Below are positions 1 to 8,410 of a stretch of 52,382 nucleotides of DNA, in pieces. A program made the position numbers and the translations under genes. Under the pieces are notes generated by a model that did no database searches, had not been told where the DNA came from, and worked only from the letters and a program-made list of their open reading frames with translations. Each line of letters begins with the position of its first letter. Position 1 is the stretch's first letter. Source of the DNA: an uncultured Alphaproteobacteria bacterium (lineage in GTDB: Bacteria; Pseudomonadota; Alphaproteobacteria; UBA7985; CAJQQZ01); NCBI GenBank assembly GCA_905480575.1, contig CAJQQZ010000116.1:1-52382 (forward strand), given 5' to 3'.

Positions 1-134
1 GTTGCGGAAGAACGCCATTTGAGACAATGATAGAGGGCAAAGAAATCTGGAAGGCCAAGTTCATAAACTGAATTTGATCCGACAGACACCGCATCAAAAT
101 CCGGAAACTGTCAGATCAGGTCTGAACTTCTACA
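1..134 (+). mobile_element. Right part of an IS481-type insertion sequence (partial)
   Basis: The window opens inside a transposase whose last residues read CGRTPFETMIEGKEIWKAKF; the last two bases of the preceding codon (GT) would allow another Cys, giving the CCGRTP motif found near the end of many IS481-family transposases. After the stop at 69-71 the DNA runs to ...CTTCTACA at 134. IS481 elements usually have TGT...ACA ends, so 134 is my estimate of the element's outer end. The target duplication and the other end lie outside the window. Family assignment is from memory of the motif; the exact end is inference. Confidence 0.55.
3..71 (+). CDS. IS481-family transposase, C-terminal end (partial)
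   Basis: Only 22 residues and the TGA stop are present. The stretch GRTPFETMIEGKEIWKAKF resembles the conserved end of IS481-family DDE transposases (CCGRTP...DGKxIWKEK). The start and the catalytic DDE residues are outside the window, so whether the element is intact cannot be judged. Confidence 0.5.
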   Translation, partial: CGRTPFETMIEGKEIWKAKFIN

Positions 135-153
135 GTTAAGAACCGGTACACAA

Positions 154-1593
154 CTAGGTTCTTATTTCTGCATAGCTGTCTAGTGCTCTGACCCTCGCTG
201 CTTTATGATCAACAATCGGGTGAGGGTATGTTGATCCTAAAGCAACGCCAGCACCGGCTAGAACATGTGCTGGAGCCTCCCAGGGGGCATGGATGTATTT
301 GTTTGGCAAATTGGATAACTCTGGGACCCATCGGCGTACGTATTCACCGTTTGGATCAAATCTTTTACCCTGAGTCATTGGGTTGAAGATCCGGAAGTAG
401 GGAGCAGCATCAAAACCGCACCCGGCAACCCATTGCCAGGATGCCGCGTTGTTGGCTAGGTCCGCGTCAACCAGTGTGTCCCAAAACCACTGTTCGCCTT
501 TACGCCAATGCAGCAGCAGATGCTTCGTCAAAAAGGAGGCAGCAACCATGCGGACGCGATTATGTATCCACCCTGTGTGCCAAAGTTGGCGCATGCCTGC
601 ATCGATGAACGGATAGCCAGTCTGTCCTCTTTGCCATGCCAGAAGTTGGCTTTGATCATCGTTCCACTGAAAGCCATTGAACTTCTTGTTCCATGGTTCG
701 GTCGGAAGTTCGGGATAGTGGAAGAGCAGGTGGTAGGAAAATTCTCGCCATGCAACCTCCCGAAGGAAAGCCCAACAATCGCGAATTAGAGCCTCATCTT
801 TCGCCACAGCCATTTTGAACATCGTTGCTTGCCAAATTTGACGAGGAGAAATCTCGCCAAAATGTAAGTAGGGCGACAATGCTGAACAATGAGGGAGATC
901 GGGGCGGTCGCGTCTTTCTGCGTACCCATTGAGGCCTTCATCCAAAAAGCGCTGGAGTTGGGCCTGCGCACCTTTTTCGCCTGGTGTCCAGGCATCTCTA
1001 ATGGGTTTCGACCAGTCTGGCGTTTTCGGGATCAGAGACCAATTTTCCAGGGTATCACTGTCCACCTCTTTCGCGAATTCTGTATTGTCAGGTCTGAAAC
1101 AGGGTGATTGGGGTTGCCCATAAGAGACAAGTGTTTTCCAAAATGGCGTGAAAACCTTGAATGGCGTACCTGACTTTGTTTTGAGGACCCATGGGTCGTA
1201 GAGTAGAGCGGCGTTAAACGAACGAACTTCTATACCACGACTTCTTAACTTCGTTTTTAATTCGGTGTCGCGGTCAATAACTGCAGGTTCATAACATCGG
1301 TTCCAATACACTGACGTTGCTTGGGTCTCGCGGATCAAATCTGTTAGAACAGTTTCCGAGCAGCCCTGTCGCAGGATCAAAGATCCCCCAAGCTCTTCAC
1401 AAGAACGCCTTAGCGACCTTAAGGAACGATCAAGCCAAACTTTTGACGCGGCACCCATCGACCAAGACTGTTGTTTGTCTTGTTCAAGTATGTAGAGCGG
1501 TATGATTGGCCGGCTGGTTGTGGCGGCTTCGGAAAGCGCCGGGTTATCGGCTAATCGCAAATCCTGGCGAAACCAAACGATGATTGGGGTCAC
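154..1593 (-). CDS. phrB: Deoxyribodipyrimidine photo-lyase (cryptochrome/photolyase class I)
   Basis: Light-driven repair of cyclobutane pyrimidine dimers. The 479-residue length is normal for the family. The N-terminal alpha/beta antenna-binding domain begins IIVWFRQDLRLADNPAL. The C-terminal FAD-binding domain shows GWIHNRVRM, HWRKGEQWFWDTLVDADLANN and the substrate-pocket stretch ASWQWVAGCGFDAAPYFRIF. The start is a GTG in a 4-base GTGA overlap with the stop of pdeM, so translation is probably coupled to the repair genes upstream. The 3' end lies only about 20 bp from the estimated end of the IS element. Cryptochrome function cannot be excluded from sequence, but the repair context favours photolyase. 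Confidence 0.93.
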   Translation of the reverse strand: MTPIIVWFRQDLRLADNPALSEAATTSRPIIPLYILEQDKQQSWSMGAASKVWLDRSLRSLRRSCEELGGSLILRQGCSETVLTDLIRETQATSVYWNRCYEPAVIDRDTELKTKLRSRGIEVRSFNAALLYDPWVLKTKSGTPFKVFTPFWKTLVSYGQPQSPCFRPDNTEFAKEVDSDTLENWSLIPKTPDWSKPIRDAWTPGEKGAQAQLQRFLDEGLNGYAERRDRPDLPHCSALSPYLHFGEISPRQIWQATMFKMAVAKDEALIRDCWAFLREVAWREFSYHLLFHYPELPTEPWNKKFNGFQWNDDQSQLLAWQRGQTGYPFIDAGMRQLWHTGWIHNRVRMVAASFLTKHLLLHWRKGEQWFWDTLVDADLANNAASWQWVAGCGFDAAPYFRIFNPMTQGKRFDPNGEYVRRWVPELSNLPNKYIHAPWEAPAHVLAGAGVALGSTYPHPIVDHKAARVRALDSYAEIRT

Positions 1594-2315
1594 GCGTCTG
1601 AACCTTTTTTCGAAGCGTTGGCTTTACTCGGTAGCAACTTGTAGCGATGGACGTTTTCTTTTCCCAGCAACAGTGTTGTCGCTCCATCTACAAAGAATGC
1701 AGAAATAGCTGGGTCAATCACTGGTAGGCCACCAGTTAAGGACCCGAAGGCTGGCATGATCAATCTGTTTTGCGAATAGATAAAACAAGCACGTGAAAGT
1801 GTTCGGCCTCTAACTTTAACTTTGGCCTTGGGATGATAGTGTCCGGAAATTTCGCTGACGCCCGCGGGCAACTCGACCAATGCTTCGTGACGAAGGTCAA
1901 CTTGTCCAAATCGTAGGACCGAATGTTGTCTCCAGCCACGTTGCTCTGGTTCTTCGTCGTGATTACCAGTGATCCAGTTCCAACGATAACTCGCCAGTAA
2001 CTTTGAAAACTGGGTTTTGACGATGGCTGGCATTCGATTTAACGCTGTGTTGTCGTGAAATGAGTCGCCTAAAGTGAAGATTTGTTTGGCTTCGAAAAAC
2101 CGTGCGGCTGCTTCTAATTTATTGAGAGTTTCACCGCTGTCGTAAGGGGGGAGAAACTGACCTTTTGCAGCAAAGTGGCTGGCCTTTTCTAAATGTAGAT
2201 CAGCAACAATCAGCGCTTGTTTTTGCGGCCAGTAAAGTGCGCCTGAAGGATGGGCATAAAAATGCTGACCAGAGAGCACGATCAGTTGGCAGCCACGGGG
2301 TAGATTGGATTCCAA
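1590..2315 (-). CDS. pdeM: Ligase-associated DNA damage response phosphoesterase PdeM
   Basis: A 241-residue calcineurin-like metallophosphoesterase with the metal-binding motifs in order: VADLHLEK (D-x-H), GDSFHD, GNHDEEP and GHYHPKAK. The family is the manganese-dependent DNA nuclease that travels with Lhr-Core, the MBL exonuclease and an ATP-dependent ligase. The start is most likely TTG at 2315, 7 bases after the helicase stop: the frame has a stop six codons before the TTG and no ATG or GTG between. A GTG about 12 codons downstream is the alternative. It forms one transcription unit with the helicase and photolyase. Confidence 0.88.
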   Translation of the reverse strand: MESNLPRGCQLIVLSGQHFYAHPSGALYWPQKQALIVADLHLEKASHFAAKGQFLPPYDSGETLNKLEAAARFFEAKQIFTLGDSFHDNTALNRMPAIVKTQFSKLLASYRWNWITGNHDEEPEQRGWRQHSVLRFGQVDLRHEALVELPAGVSEISGHYHPKAKVKVRGRTLSRACFIYSQNRLIMPAFGSLTGGLPVIDPAISAFFVDGATTLLLGKENVHRYKLLPSKANASKKGSDA

Positions 2316-2322
2316 GGTATTT

Positions 2323-4740
2323 TTAGCCCATTACCTCAGCGATAAGGTCGTCTGACCCTTCGTCGAGAAGTTCATCATGCGCAGAACCGTAAACAGATTC
2401 GCGGCCTATTTCTAGAAGAATTGGGAGCGCCATAGGCGAAACTTTTCCCAGGCGTTGAAATTGCAGTTTTTCATCGTAGCGTGAAAGCAGGTCAGACAAT
2501 CGGGCCACATCAGTGAGGCCCGCGGCGGCATCGGCCCAAGTTGCCCTCAGCAAGATATGTTCGGGTTCGTGGCGTCTCAAAACGTTGTAAATGAGGTCAG
2601 AGTTTACAGTTACTTGTTTACGCGATTTTTCTTCTCCTGGATGACGCCGTTCAATGAGGCCCGCGATCACGGCGCAATTCCGGAAAGTACGTTTGAGTAG
2701 GGAGGAATCTTGTATCCAATCCTCTAGATCGTCACCAAGCATATCTCTACTAAAGAGCTCTGCGAGTTGCTCTTCAGTTGGAGCCCGCAAAGACCAAGTG
2801 GCTATCACATAATCCGTTGCCACAAACCCCAAGGGGCCCAGACCGAGCCGTTCCATTCGTTTGGTTAACAGCATGCCAAGTGTTTGGTGAGCATTCCGCC
2901 CTGCAAAACAATAGGCAACCAAATATTCCCTATCGGCACGTGGAAATGATTCAATGAGTAGTGTTTTCGGGTTTGGAGTGACCGACACTTCCATCTGGGC
3001 CGAAAGCCAATCGCGTACTTGTTTAGGAAACTTTCGCCAATAGTCTGAGTCTTGCAGCATACTCCGAACTCGGTCGGCGAGATGAGTGGACAAAGGGAGC
3101 CGACCGCCACCATAGGCTGGTATTTTTGGTGTGCCCGATCCGCCTGAGGTACATTCCAGGAAAACTTCGCGGATACGTTTGAATTGAAGCAATTGGCCAG
3201 AGAATATGAAAGTGTCACCAGGTTCCAACATTTGCGCAAATGATTCTTCGACTTCACCTAATGTTCGCCGGCCCAATTTAACCCTCAGCGTTGGTGCCTC
3301 GACGATGGTTCCGACGTTCATTCGATACTGGCGAGCAAAGCGCTGATGCGCGATCTTGTATCGTCCTTCTTCGTCAATGATCAGACGTTTGTATTGCTCG
3401 TAGGCTCTCAGCGCATAGCCACCATCGCTGACAAAATTCAGAATTGAGTCGAAGTCTTCGCGGCTCAAGTAGGCATAAGCTGCCGTGTTTGAAATATCCC
3501 GGTACAGAAGGTCAGCGTCGAAGGCTTCAGAGCAGGCTGTGCCGATCAAATGTTGAGCGAGCACGTCCATGCCGCCGTCGCGTTCTAACACGTCATCCAG
3601 TGTGTGCTCCTTCACGCCGTCAATGGCCGCTTGGCATTCTAACGTCTCGAAACGGTTAGCCGGCACAAGAACTGCACGGCTGGATTTGTCGAACTGGTGA
3701 TTGGACCGACCAATTCTTTGCAGCAGTCGGGAAACTCCTTTTGGCGCTCCGACCTGGATCACTAGATCCACGTTCCCCCAATCAATGCCTAAGTCCAATG
3801 AGGAGGTGGCGACAACGGCCTGCAACACGCCGCGGGCCATTGCGGCTTCGACTTTGCGGCGTTGTTCTGGGGCGAGGCTGCCGTGGTGGAGGGCTATGGA
3901 TAGTCCATCTTCATTGATGGACCAGAGGTCCTGAAAGACCAGCTCCGCTTGCGCGCGAGTGTTCACAAAAACAATGGCTGTTTTGGCGTTTTTAACGAGT
4001 TCATAAATCTCATTTACGGCATGAAGCGCCATGTGCCCTGACCAAGGCATACGGGCTTTGGTTTTCAAAATGGAGACCTTCGGTTTTGGCCCCGGTTTTC
4101 CCACAATCAGTTTTGTTGTCTGCTCGCCATCCCCAGCGACCGGCGCTAACCAACGCTGCAAATAAGCTGGGTCAGCGACCGTTGCAGATAAACCTATGCG
4201 GCGAACCTCGGGAGCCAAAGACGTAAGTCGTGCAAGTCCGAGTGCCAGCAGATCACCGCGTTTGTTATCAGTCAGTGCATGAAGCTCATCAATGATGAGG
4301 CATTTAAGGGAACCGAAAATTTTGTTCGCATCAGTATAAGACAGCAAAAGTGCAAATGATTCCGGTGTTGTCAGGAGAATTGACGGAGGTTTTTTCCTCT
4401 GCCGTTGTCGCTTGTGACTGGGGGTGTCGCCGGTTCTGGTTTCAATCGTAACGTTGAGCCCCATTTCTTCTACCGGCAGGGTGAGGTTTCGATGGATATC
4501 GACGGTGAGCGCCTTGAGAGGAGAAATGTAGAGCGTATGCAGCCCTTCTATCGGGTTGCGATAGAGATCAATAAGGGATGGTAGAAAACCCGCCAGAGTT
4601 TTGCCCCCGCCCGTCGGGGCAATCAGCAGGCAATCCTCACCCTTTATGCCTGCTTTGAGCATGTCTTTTTGGTGCCGATGTGGGGCCCAGCCACGGCTTT
4701 CAAACCAATCTGTGAAAACTTGAGGCAATTGCTTCGCCAT
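2323..4740 (-). CDS. Ligase-associated DEXH-box helicase (Lhr-Core-like)
   Basis: Superfamily 2 3'-5' DNA helicase of about 805 residues. It has Walker A APTGGGKTLAGF, motif II IIDELHAL, motif III SATVADP, the second RecA domain with VFVNTRAQAELVF and HHGSLAPEQRRKVE, and motif VI QRIGRSNHQ. The C-terminal winged-helix and Lhr-core regions follow. I choose ATG at 4740 because homologues begin close to the LPxxFxxWFxxRGW motif; a GTG six codons upstream (4758) also fits and neither has a strong ribosome binding site. It is the first gene of the leftward repair unit and is divergent from the exonuclease gene, with about 50 bp between them. Confidence 0.9.
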   Translation of the reverse strand: MAKQLPQVFTDWFESRGWAPHRHQKDMLKAGIKGEDCLLIAPTGGGKTLAGFLPSLIDLYRNPIEGLHTLYISPLKALTVDIHRNLTLPVEEMGLNVTIETRTGDTPSHKRQRQRKKPPSILLTTPESFALLLSYTDANKIFGSLKCLIIDELHALTDNKRGDLLALGLARLTSLAPEVRRIGLSATVADPAYLQRWLAPVAGDGEQTTKLIVGKPGPKPKVSILKTKARMPWSGHMALHAVNEIYELVKNAKTAIVFVNTRAQAELVFQDLWSINEDGLSIALHHGSLAPEQRRKVEAAMARGVLQAVVATSSLDLGIDWGNVDLVIQVGAPKGVSRLLQRIGRSNHQFDKSSRAVLVPANRFETLECQAAIDGVKEHTLDDVLERDGGMDVLAQHLIGTACSEAFDADLLYRDISNTAAYAYLSREDFDSILNFVSDGGYALRAYEQYKRLIIDEEGRYKIAHQRFARQYRMNVGTIVEAPTLRVKLGRRTLGEVEESFAQMLEPGDTFIFSGQLLQFKRIREVFLECTSGGSGTPKIPAYGGGRLPLSTHLADRVRSMLQDSDYWRKFPKQVRDWLSAQMEVSVTPNPKTLLIESFPRADREYLVAYCFAGRNAHQTLGMLLTKRMERLGLGPLGFVATDYVIATWSLRAPTEEQLAELFSRDMLGDDLEDWIQDSSLLKRTFRNCAVIAGLIERRHPGEEKSRKQVTVNSDLIYNVLRRHEPEHILLRATWADAAAGLTDVARLSDLLSRYDEKLQFQRLGKVSPMALPILLEIGRESVYGSAHDELLDEGSDDLIAEVMG

Positions 4741-4793
4741 AGAAAGCCGGAATCTCACTTTACCAAAGGGGTGCCAGACTCTAGTTTGCTCTC

Positions 4794-5813
4794 ATGCAAA
4801 GAGCAAGCCATCAGGCCGAAAGCTGGCTGAAAGTCACCCGGAAAGGACTCTATTGTGAGCCCGGGGATTTCTATGTCGATCCTGCTTTGGCTGTGGACCG
4901 TGCGCTCATTACCCATGCTCATGGTGATCACGCTAGACCTGGTAACAAGGCGGTTCTAGCCACTAAAGAGACGTTGAGGTTTATGCGGTTGCGATATGGC
5001 AAACGCGCTGGGCATCATCTTCAGGCCGTCACTTTGGGTGAAGTCATCTCGATTGGTCCCGTGAAGGTCAGTTTCTATCCCGCTGGACATGTGCTCGGTT
5101 CATGTCAAATTTTGTTGGAGTATAAAGGGTGTCGTGTTGTGGTCTCAGGCGACTACAAAAGACGGCCGGATCCGACGACGCTGGATTTTGAAGTGGTGCC
5201 TTGCCATGTTTTCATCACGGAAGCGACTTTCGGCCTTCCTGTTTTTGAGCATCCACCTGTCGAAAGTGAGCTCGAAAAACTGACACATGTACGGACGTGT
5301 TTTCCTGAACGCACGTTGCAGGTCAGTGCCTATAGCCTTGGCAAATGCCAACGCCTCATTGCCGAGTTGAGACGCGCAGGCATTGATGAGCCAATATACC
5401 TGCACGGTAGCCAGTATCATCACTGTGAAGCCTACCAGGAGCTAGGTGTCAATCTAGGTGAACTGCGATCTGTTGAATCTTGTCTGGGGGAAACTTTGAA
5501 AGGAGCTATAGTCTTTGCACCGCTCAATGTTTTGTTCCAGGACTATGCCGACAGAATTCTAGATCCAATCAGCACGTCTGCTTCCGGCTGGCTGCGGGTC
5601 AGAAGCAAGTCCTTCATGGGATCCTGTGAGCTACCGCTCATTATCTCTGACCACGTAGATTGGCCAGAACTTACCCAGACAATTGAGGAGGTCAATCCGG
5701 AGGAGGTTTGGGTTACACACGGGAGCGAAGAGGCGACAATCCATTGGTGCCGGTCTCACCAGCGAAGGGCCAAAGCGCTTTCTTTGGTTGGAAGAGGAGA
5801 TGGCGAAGAGTGA
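4794..5813 (+). CDS. Ligase-associated DNA damage response exonuclease (MBL fold)
   Basis: Metallo-beta-lactamase/beta-CASP fold nuclease, 339 residues, the fourth member of the bacterial Lhr-ligase repair cluster. The zinc motif THAHGDHARPG is near residue 40 and later metal-site segments include AGHVLGS, VVSGDYKRRPDPTT and SDHVDW. Its stop overlaps the GTG start of the DNA ligase (GTGA), indicating a coupled pair. It lies divergently to the helicase gene, so the short region 4741-4793 must contain both promoters. Confidence 0.9.
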   Translation: MQRASHQAESWLKVTRKGLYCEPGDFYVDPALAVDRALITHAHGDHARPGNKAVLATKETLRFMRLRYGKRAGHHLQAVTLGEVISIGPVKVSFYPAGHVLGSCQILLEYKGCRVVVSGDYKRRPDPTTLDFEVVPCHVFITEATFGLPVFEHPPVESELEKLTHVRTCFPERTLQVSAYSLGKCQRLIAELRRAGIDEPIYLHGSQYHHCEAYQELGVNLGELRSVESCLGETLKGAIVFAPLNVLFQDYADRILDPISTSASGWLRVRSKSFMGSCELPLIISDHVDWPELTQTIEEVNPEEVWVTHGSEEATIHWCRSHQRRAKALSLVGRGDGEE

Positions 5814-7381
5814 AGGCTTTTTCCCTCTTACTTGATTGCCTGTCTCATGCGTCTTCCGACGAGGCGAAGATAGTTTATTTGAGGAAGTACCTCCAAGACG
5901 TCAGCGCTTCGGAGCGAGGTTATGCTGTTGGTATTGTCACCAGGGAGCTTAATCTGCCAGCCATTAGACTTCCGCTACTGAAAAGCAGACTGTTGGATCG
6001 TGTAGATCCAAAGTTGTTCGAGCTTTCATTAAGTTTTGTCACTGATTTGTCAGAAACCATGGCCCTTCTTTGGCCAGCGATAGCTGAAAAACCAATAAGT
6101 TTACCGGATGTTGTTACCCGCTTGAACAACGCGGAAAAGGGTGAAGAGACAGCGGTAGTCGAAGATCTTCTCAACCACTTGCCCGCATCAAAGCGTTGGG
6201 TCGTGTTGAAGCTTGTGACAGCGAGAAAGAAACCGATAATTGCTCCACGTTTGGTGAAGGCAGCTTTAGCGCGTTGGGCGGGTAAGTCATCTCAAGAGGT
6301 GGCAGAGATTTGGCCTACACTGCCGCCCCCTTACACAGAGCTATTTGAATGGCTGGAGGGCAAGGGGGAACGCCCTGACGTTAAAGGAAGGGCTGTTTTC
6401 TTGCCAATGCAAAGCGCAGGAAACTTTGATCAAACCAAACTCAACCAAATCAAGTCACAGGATTTCGCTGTGGCAAGAAAGTGGGATGGTTTGAGAGTTC
6501 AGTTATCGTCCTTTGAGCAGGAAACGAAACTCTTCACATCAGAAGGGGACGACATCACGGCGTTGTTTCCCGATGCGGTAAAGCTGACTACTGATAATAG
6601 CGTTTTCGAAGGGGACTTAGTGATTGTTCGTGATGGAGAAATACAGCCTGCAAATGAACTCCAACCAAGATTAAACCGAAAATCAGCAACCAAGAAGTTA
6701 CAGGAATCTCATCCTGCGCGCTTTATCATTGATGACGTTCTGATCCTTAAGGGACAAGACGTAAGGAGCCGAATTTATAGCCAGCGGTATGAAGATCTAG
6801 AAAAGTATTTTGGCGATCAATCAAATTGCAAAGTGACTAAAACATTGCCGTGCTTAGATGAGCCCACCTTGCTCGACTTGCGGAAAGCCACTACCCAAGA
6901 AAGAGGTGTGGTCGGCATTCGATTAAAACGCTGGGACGCTCCCTATGAGGAGAAAAACCGAGCGGGATGTTGGTTGGATTGGCTCAACCCTCCGAAAGAA
7001 GCGCGTTTGGTTTTGCTTTATGCAGAAAAAGGTAAAGGAGCGATGTCGCCCCTTTACAGCGAGTTCACGCTTGGGACTTTGAACCAGAATGATGCCGGTG
7101 AAACTCTTGCCCTACCCGTGGGGAAATCTACTTTTGAAGGTGACAAAGAAGAACTGGCATCCATCAACCAGTGGATCGAAAATAATGTCGTTGAGCGTTT
7201 TGGGCCAGTTAGATCAGTGAACCTTGGTCTAGTCTTCAGGGTCACGTTTGGCGCCGTGCAACCATCGGCCCGTCGGAAATCTGGTTTGATCCTGACATCA
7301 CTATCTGTCGAGCAGGTGCTGTGGGAGGAAAGCTGGATAGAGGCCACGACGAGGCAAGAGCTCTTAGGTCTTATGGATTAG
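5810..7381 (+). CDS. ATP-dependent DNA ligase of the Lhr-associated repair cluster (divergent motif V)
   Basis: A 523-residue DNA ligase. The start is GTG at 5810, overlapping the exonuclease stop (GTGA), with a GAGGAGA-type ribosome binding site about 9 bases before. The N-terminal DNA-binding domain is followed by motif I ARKWDGLRV with the adenylated lysine, EGDLVI (motif III), IIDDVLIL (IIIa), RLKRWDAPY (around motif IV) and an OB-fold with RKSGLIL. Odd point: where related enzymes have a WWKWKxDP motif V, this protein has CWLDWLNP, so both lysines of the motif appear to be replaced. Nick joining may be weak or altered; that is inference from an alignment by eye. The stop overlaps the convergent epimerase gene by 11 bp. 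Confidence 0.88.
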   Translation: MKAFSLLLDCLSHASSDEAKIVYLRKYLQDVSASERGYAVGIVTRELNLPAIRLPLLKSRLLDRVDPKLFELSLSFVTDLSETMALLWPAIAEKPISLPDVVTRLNNAEKGEETAVVEDLLNHLPASKRWVVLKLVTARKKPIIAPRLVKAALARWAGKSSQEVAEIWPTLPPPYTELFEWLEGKGERPDVKGRAVFLPMQSAGNFDQTKLNQIKSQDFAVARKWDGLRVQLSSFEQETKLFTSEGDDITALFPDAVKLTTDNSVFEGDLVIVRDGEIQPANELQPRLNRKSATKKLQESHPARFIIDDVLILKGQDVRSRIYSQRYEDLEKYFGDQSNCKVTKTLPCLDEPTLLDLRKATTQERGVVGIRLKRWDAPYEEKNRAGCWLDWLNPPKEARLVLLYAEKGKGAMSPLYSEFTLGTLNQNDAGETLALPVGKSTFEGDKEELASINQWIENNVVERFGPVRSVNLGLVFRVTFGAVQPSARRKSGLILTSLSVEQVLWEESWIEATTRQELLGLMD

Positions 7382-8321
7382 GACTGGAAAGTAGGTTCAA
7401 ATCCTCAAGGGCCTCTTTGAATGCAACGTCTGGCGAAGTTGAAACAAAGTCAGGACAAAAGTTCGCAAGTTTACCGCCATCAAGAGCGTGTGGTGTGTCC
7501 CAGAGATATCTGATCTCCAGGGTTTCACGCCAAACTGGGTTGAACAATGCGCCAATCCGGAAAAGAGTCCAAGGAATAGAAGACTTCTTAAGAGGTTGCT
7601 TCGCTGCTTCTTCAAGCAGCGTATGAAGTTCCTGGCCAGTAAAAGTGAAGCCTTCGAAAAGGAATTCGTCAAACGGCTGGCATTCTGTTCTTTTCTCAGC
7701 AAGTGTAACGAAGGCTCGGGATAGGTCCGGAAGATAAGCCCAGGCATGTGGGAGGGATCTGTCGCCTGGATAAACAACTTTGCCTTTCTGGAACTGTGAT
7801 GTGATTGCTAGATCGAACCAAGAACCAGTTCCCGCACCTCCAGAAAAATCTCCGGCTCGCACTGTGATTGTCTGCAAGCCCTGACTGTTTGCAGCCCTCT
7901 CAAACAAACTTTCCATCTGAACTCTTATGTGGCCCTTTTTTGTACCGCCATGCTTCGGGGTGTTAGGAGTGATTTTTTCCGGGATGTCATAGCCGTAGTT
8001 GTAGAGGTTTCCAGGAAACAGATGGGTGGCACCGCTTTCCAAACAGGCGGCAATCACATTCTTGGCCAAAGGAATGGCTTCGTCATGCCAACGATGATAG
8101 AGTGGGTTTAGCCCGTTGAAAACAACATCACATCCGGAGACCGCCTCTTTCAAATCTACTAGTGAGTGGGCGTCAGCTGATTGGTTTTCTACGGCTTCGA
8201 TGCCGGAGAATTGCCCCTTGCGTGTAACAGCTACGACCGACCAACCGGCCTTATGAAATGCCGTCACGACAGTCAGTCCAATTCGACCATTCGCACCTAG
8301 CACTGCTATTTTTTTCGTCAT
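7371..8321 (-). CDS. NAD(P)-binding epimerase/reductase-like protein
   Basis: About 316 residues, atypical or extended short-chain dehydrogenase fold. A Rossmann nucleotide-binding motif VLGANGRIGLTVV lies at the N-terminus, and there is no clear canonical YxxxK. I chose ATG at 8321 because AAGGAG sits about 6 bases before it; an in-frame start nine codons further upstream lacks such a site. It is divergent from a LysR regulator, which probably controls it. The substrate is not recognisable; NmrA-like or sugar-nucleotide epimerase-like roles are possible. Confidence 0.8.
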   Translation of the reverse strand: MTKKIAVLGANGRIGLTVVTAFHKAGWSVVAVTRKGQFSGIEAVENQSADAHSLVDLKEAVSGCDVVFNGLNPLYHRWHDEAIPLAKNVIAACLESGATHLFPGNLYNYGYDIPEKITPNTPKHGGTKKGHIRVQMESLFERAANSQGLQTITVRAGDFSGGAGTGSWFDLAITSQFQKGKVVYPGDRSLPHAWAYLPDLSRAFVTLAEKRTECQPFDEFLFEGFTFTGQELHTLLEEAAKQPLKKSSIPWTLFRIGALFNPVWRETLEIRYLWDTPHALDGGKLANFCPDFVSTSPDVAFKEALEDLNLLSSPNP

Positions 8322-8330
8322 TTTTGTCTC

Positions 8331-8349
8331 CTTGAGTTGATTGCTCAAG
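8331..8349. promoter_or_regulatory. Candidate LysR operator, inverted repeat CTTGAG-N7-CTCAAG
   Basis: A perfect 6-bp inverted repeat with a 7-bp spacer sits between the divergent epimerase and LysR genes and contains the T-N11-A pattern usual for LysR-type boxes. One arm overlaps the ribosome binding site of the epimerase gene, so binding there would be expected to repress. No binding data; assignment is by position and symmetry. Confidence 0.4.
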
Positions 8350-8410
8350 AATAGGCATTCACAAAAGAATGGAAATTGGCCATTTTTAGATTTTACGTAT
8401 TCAGAAATGA

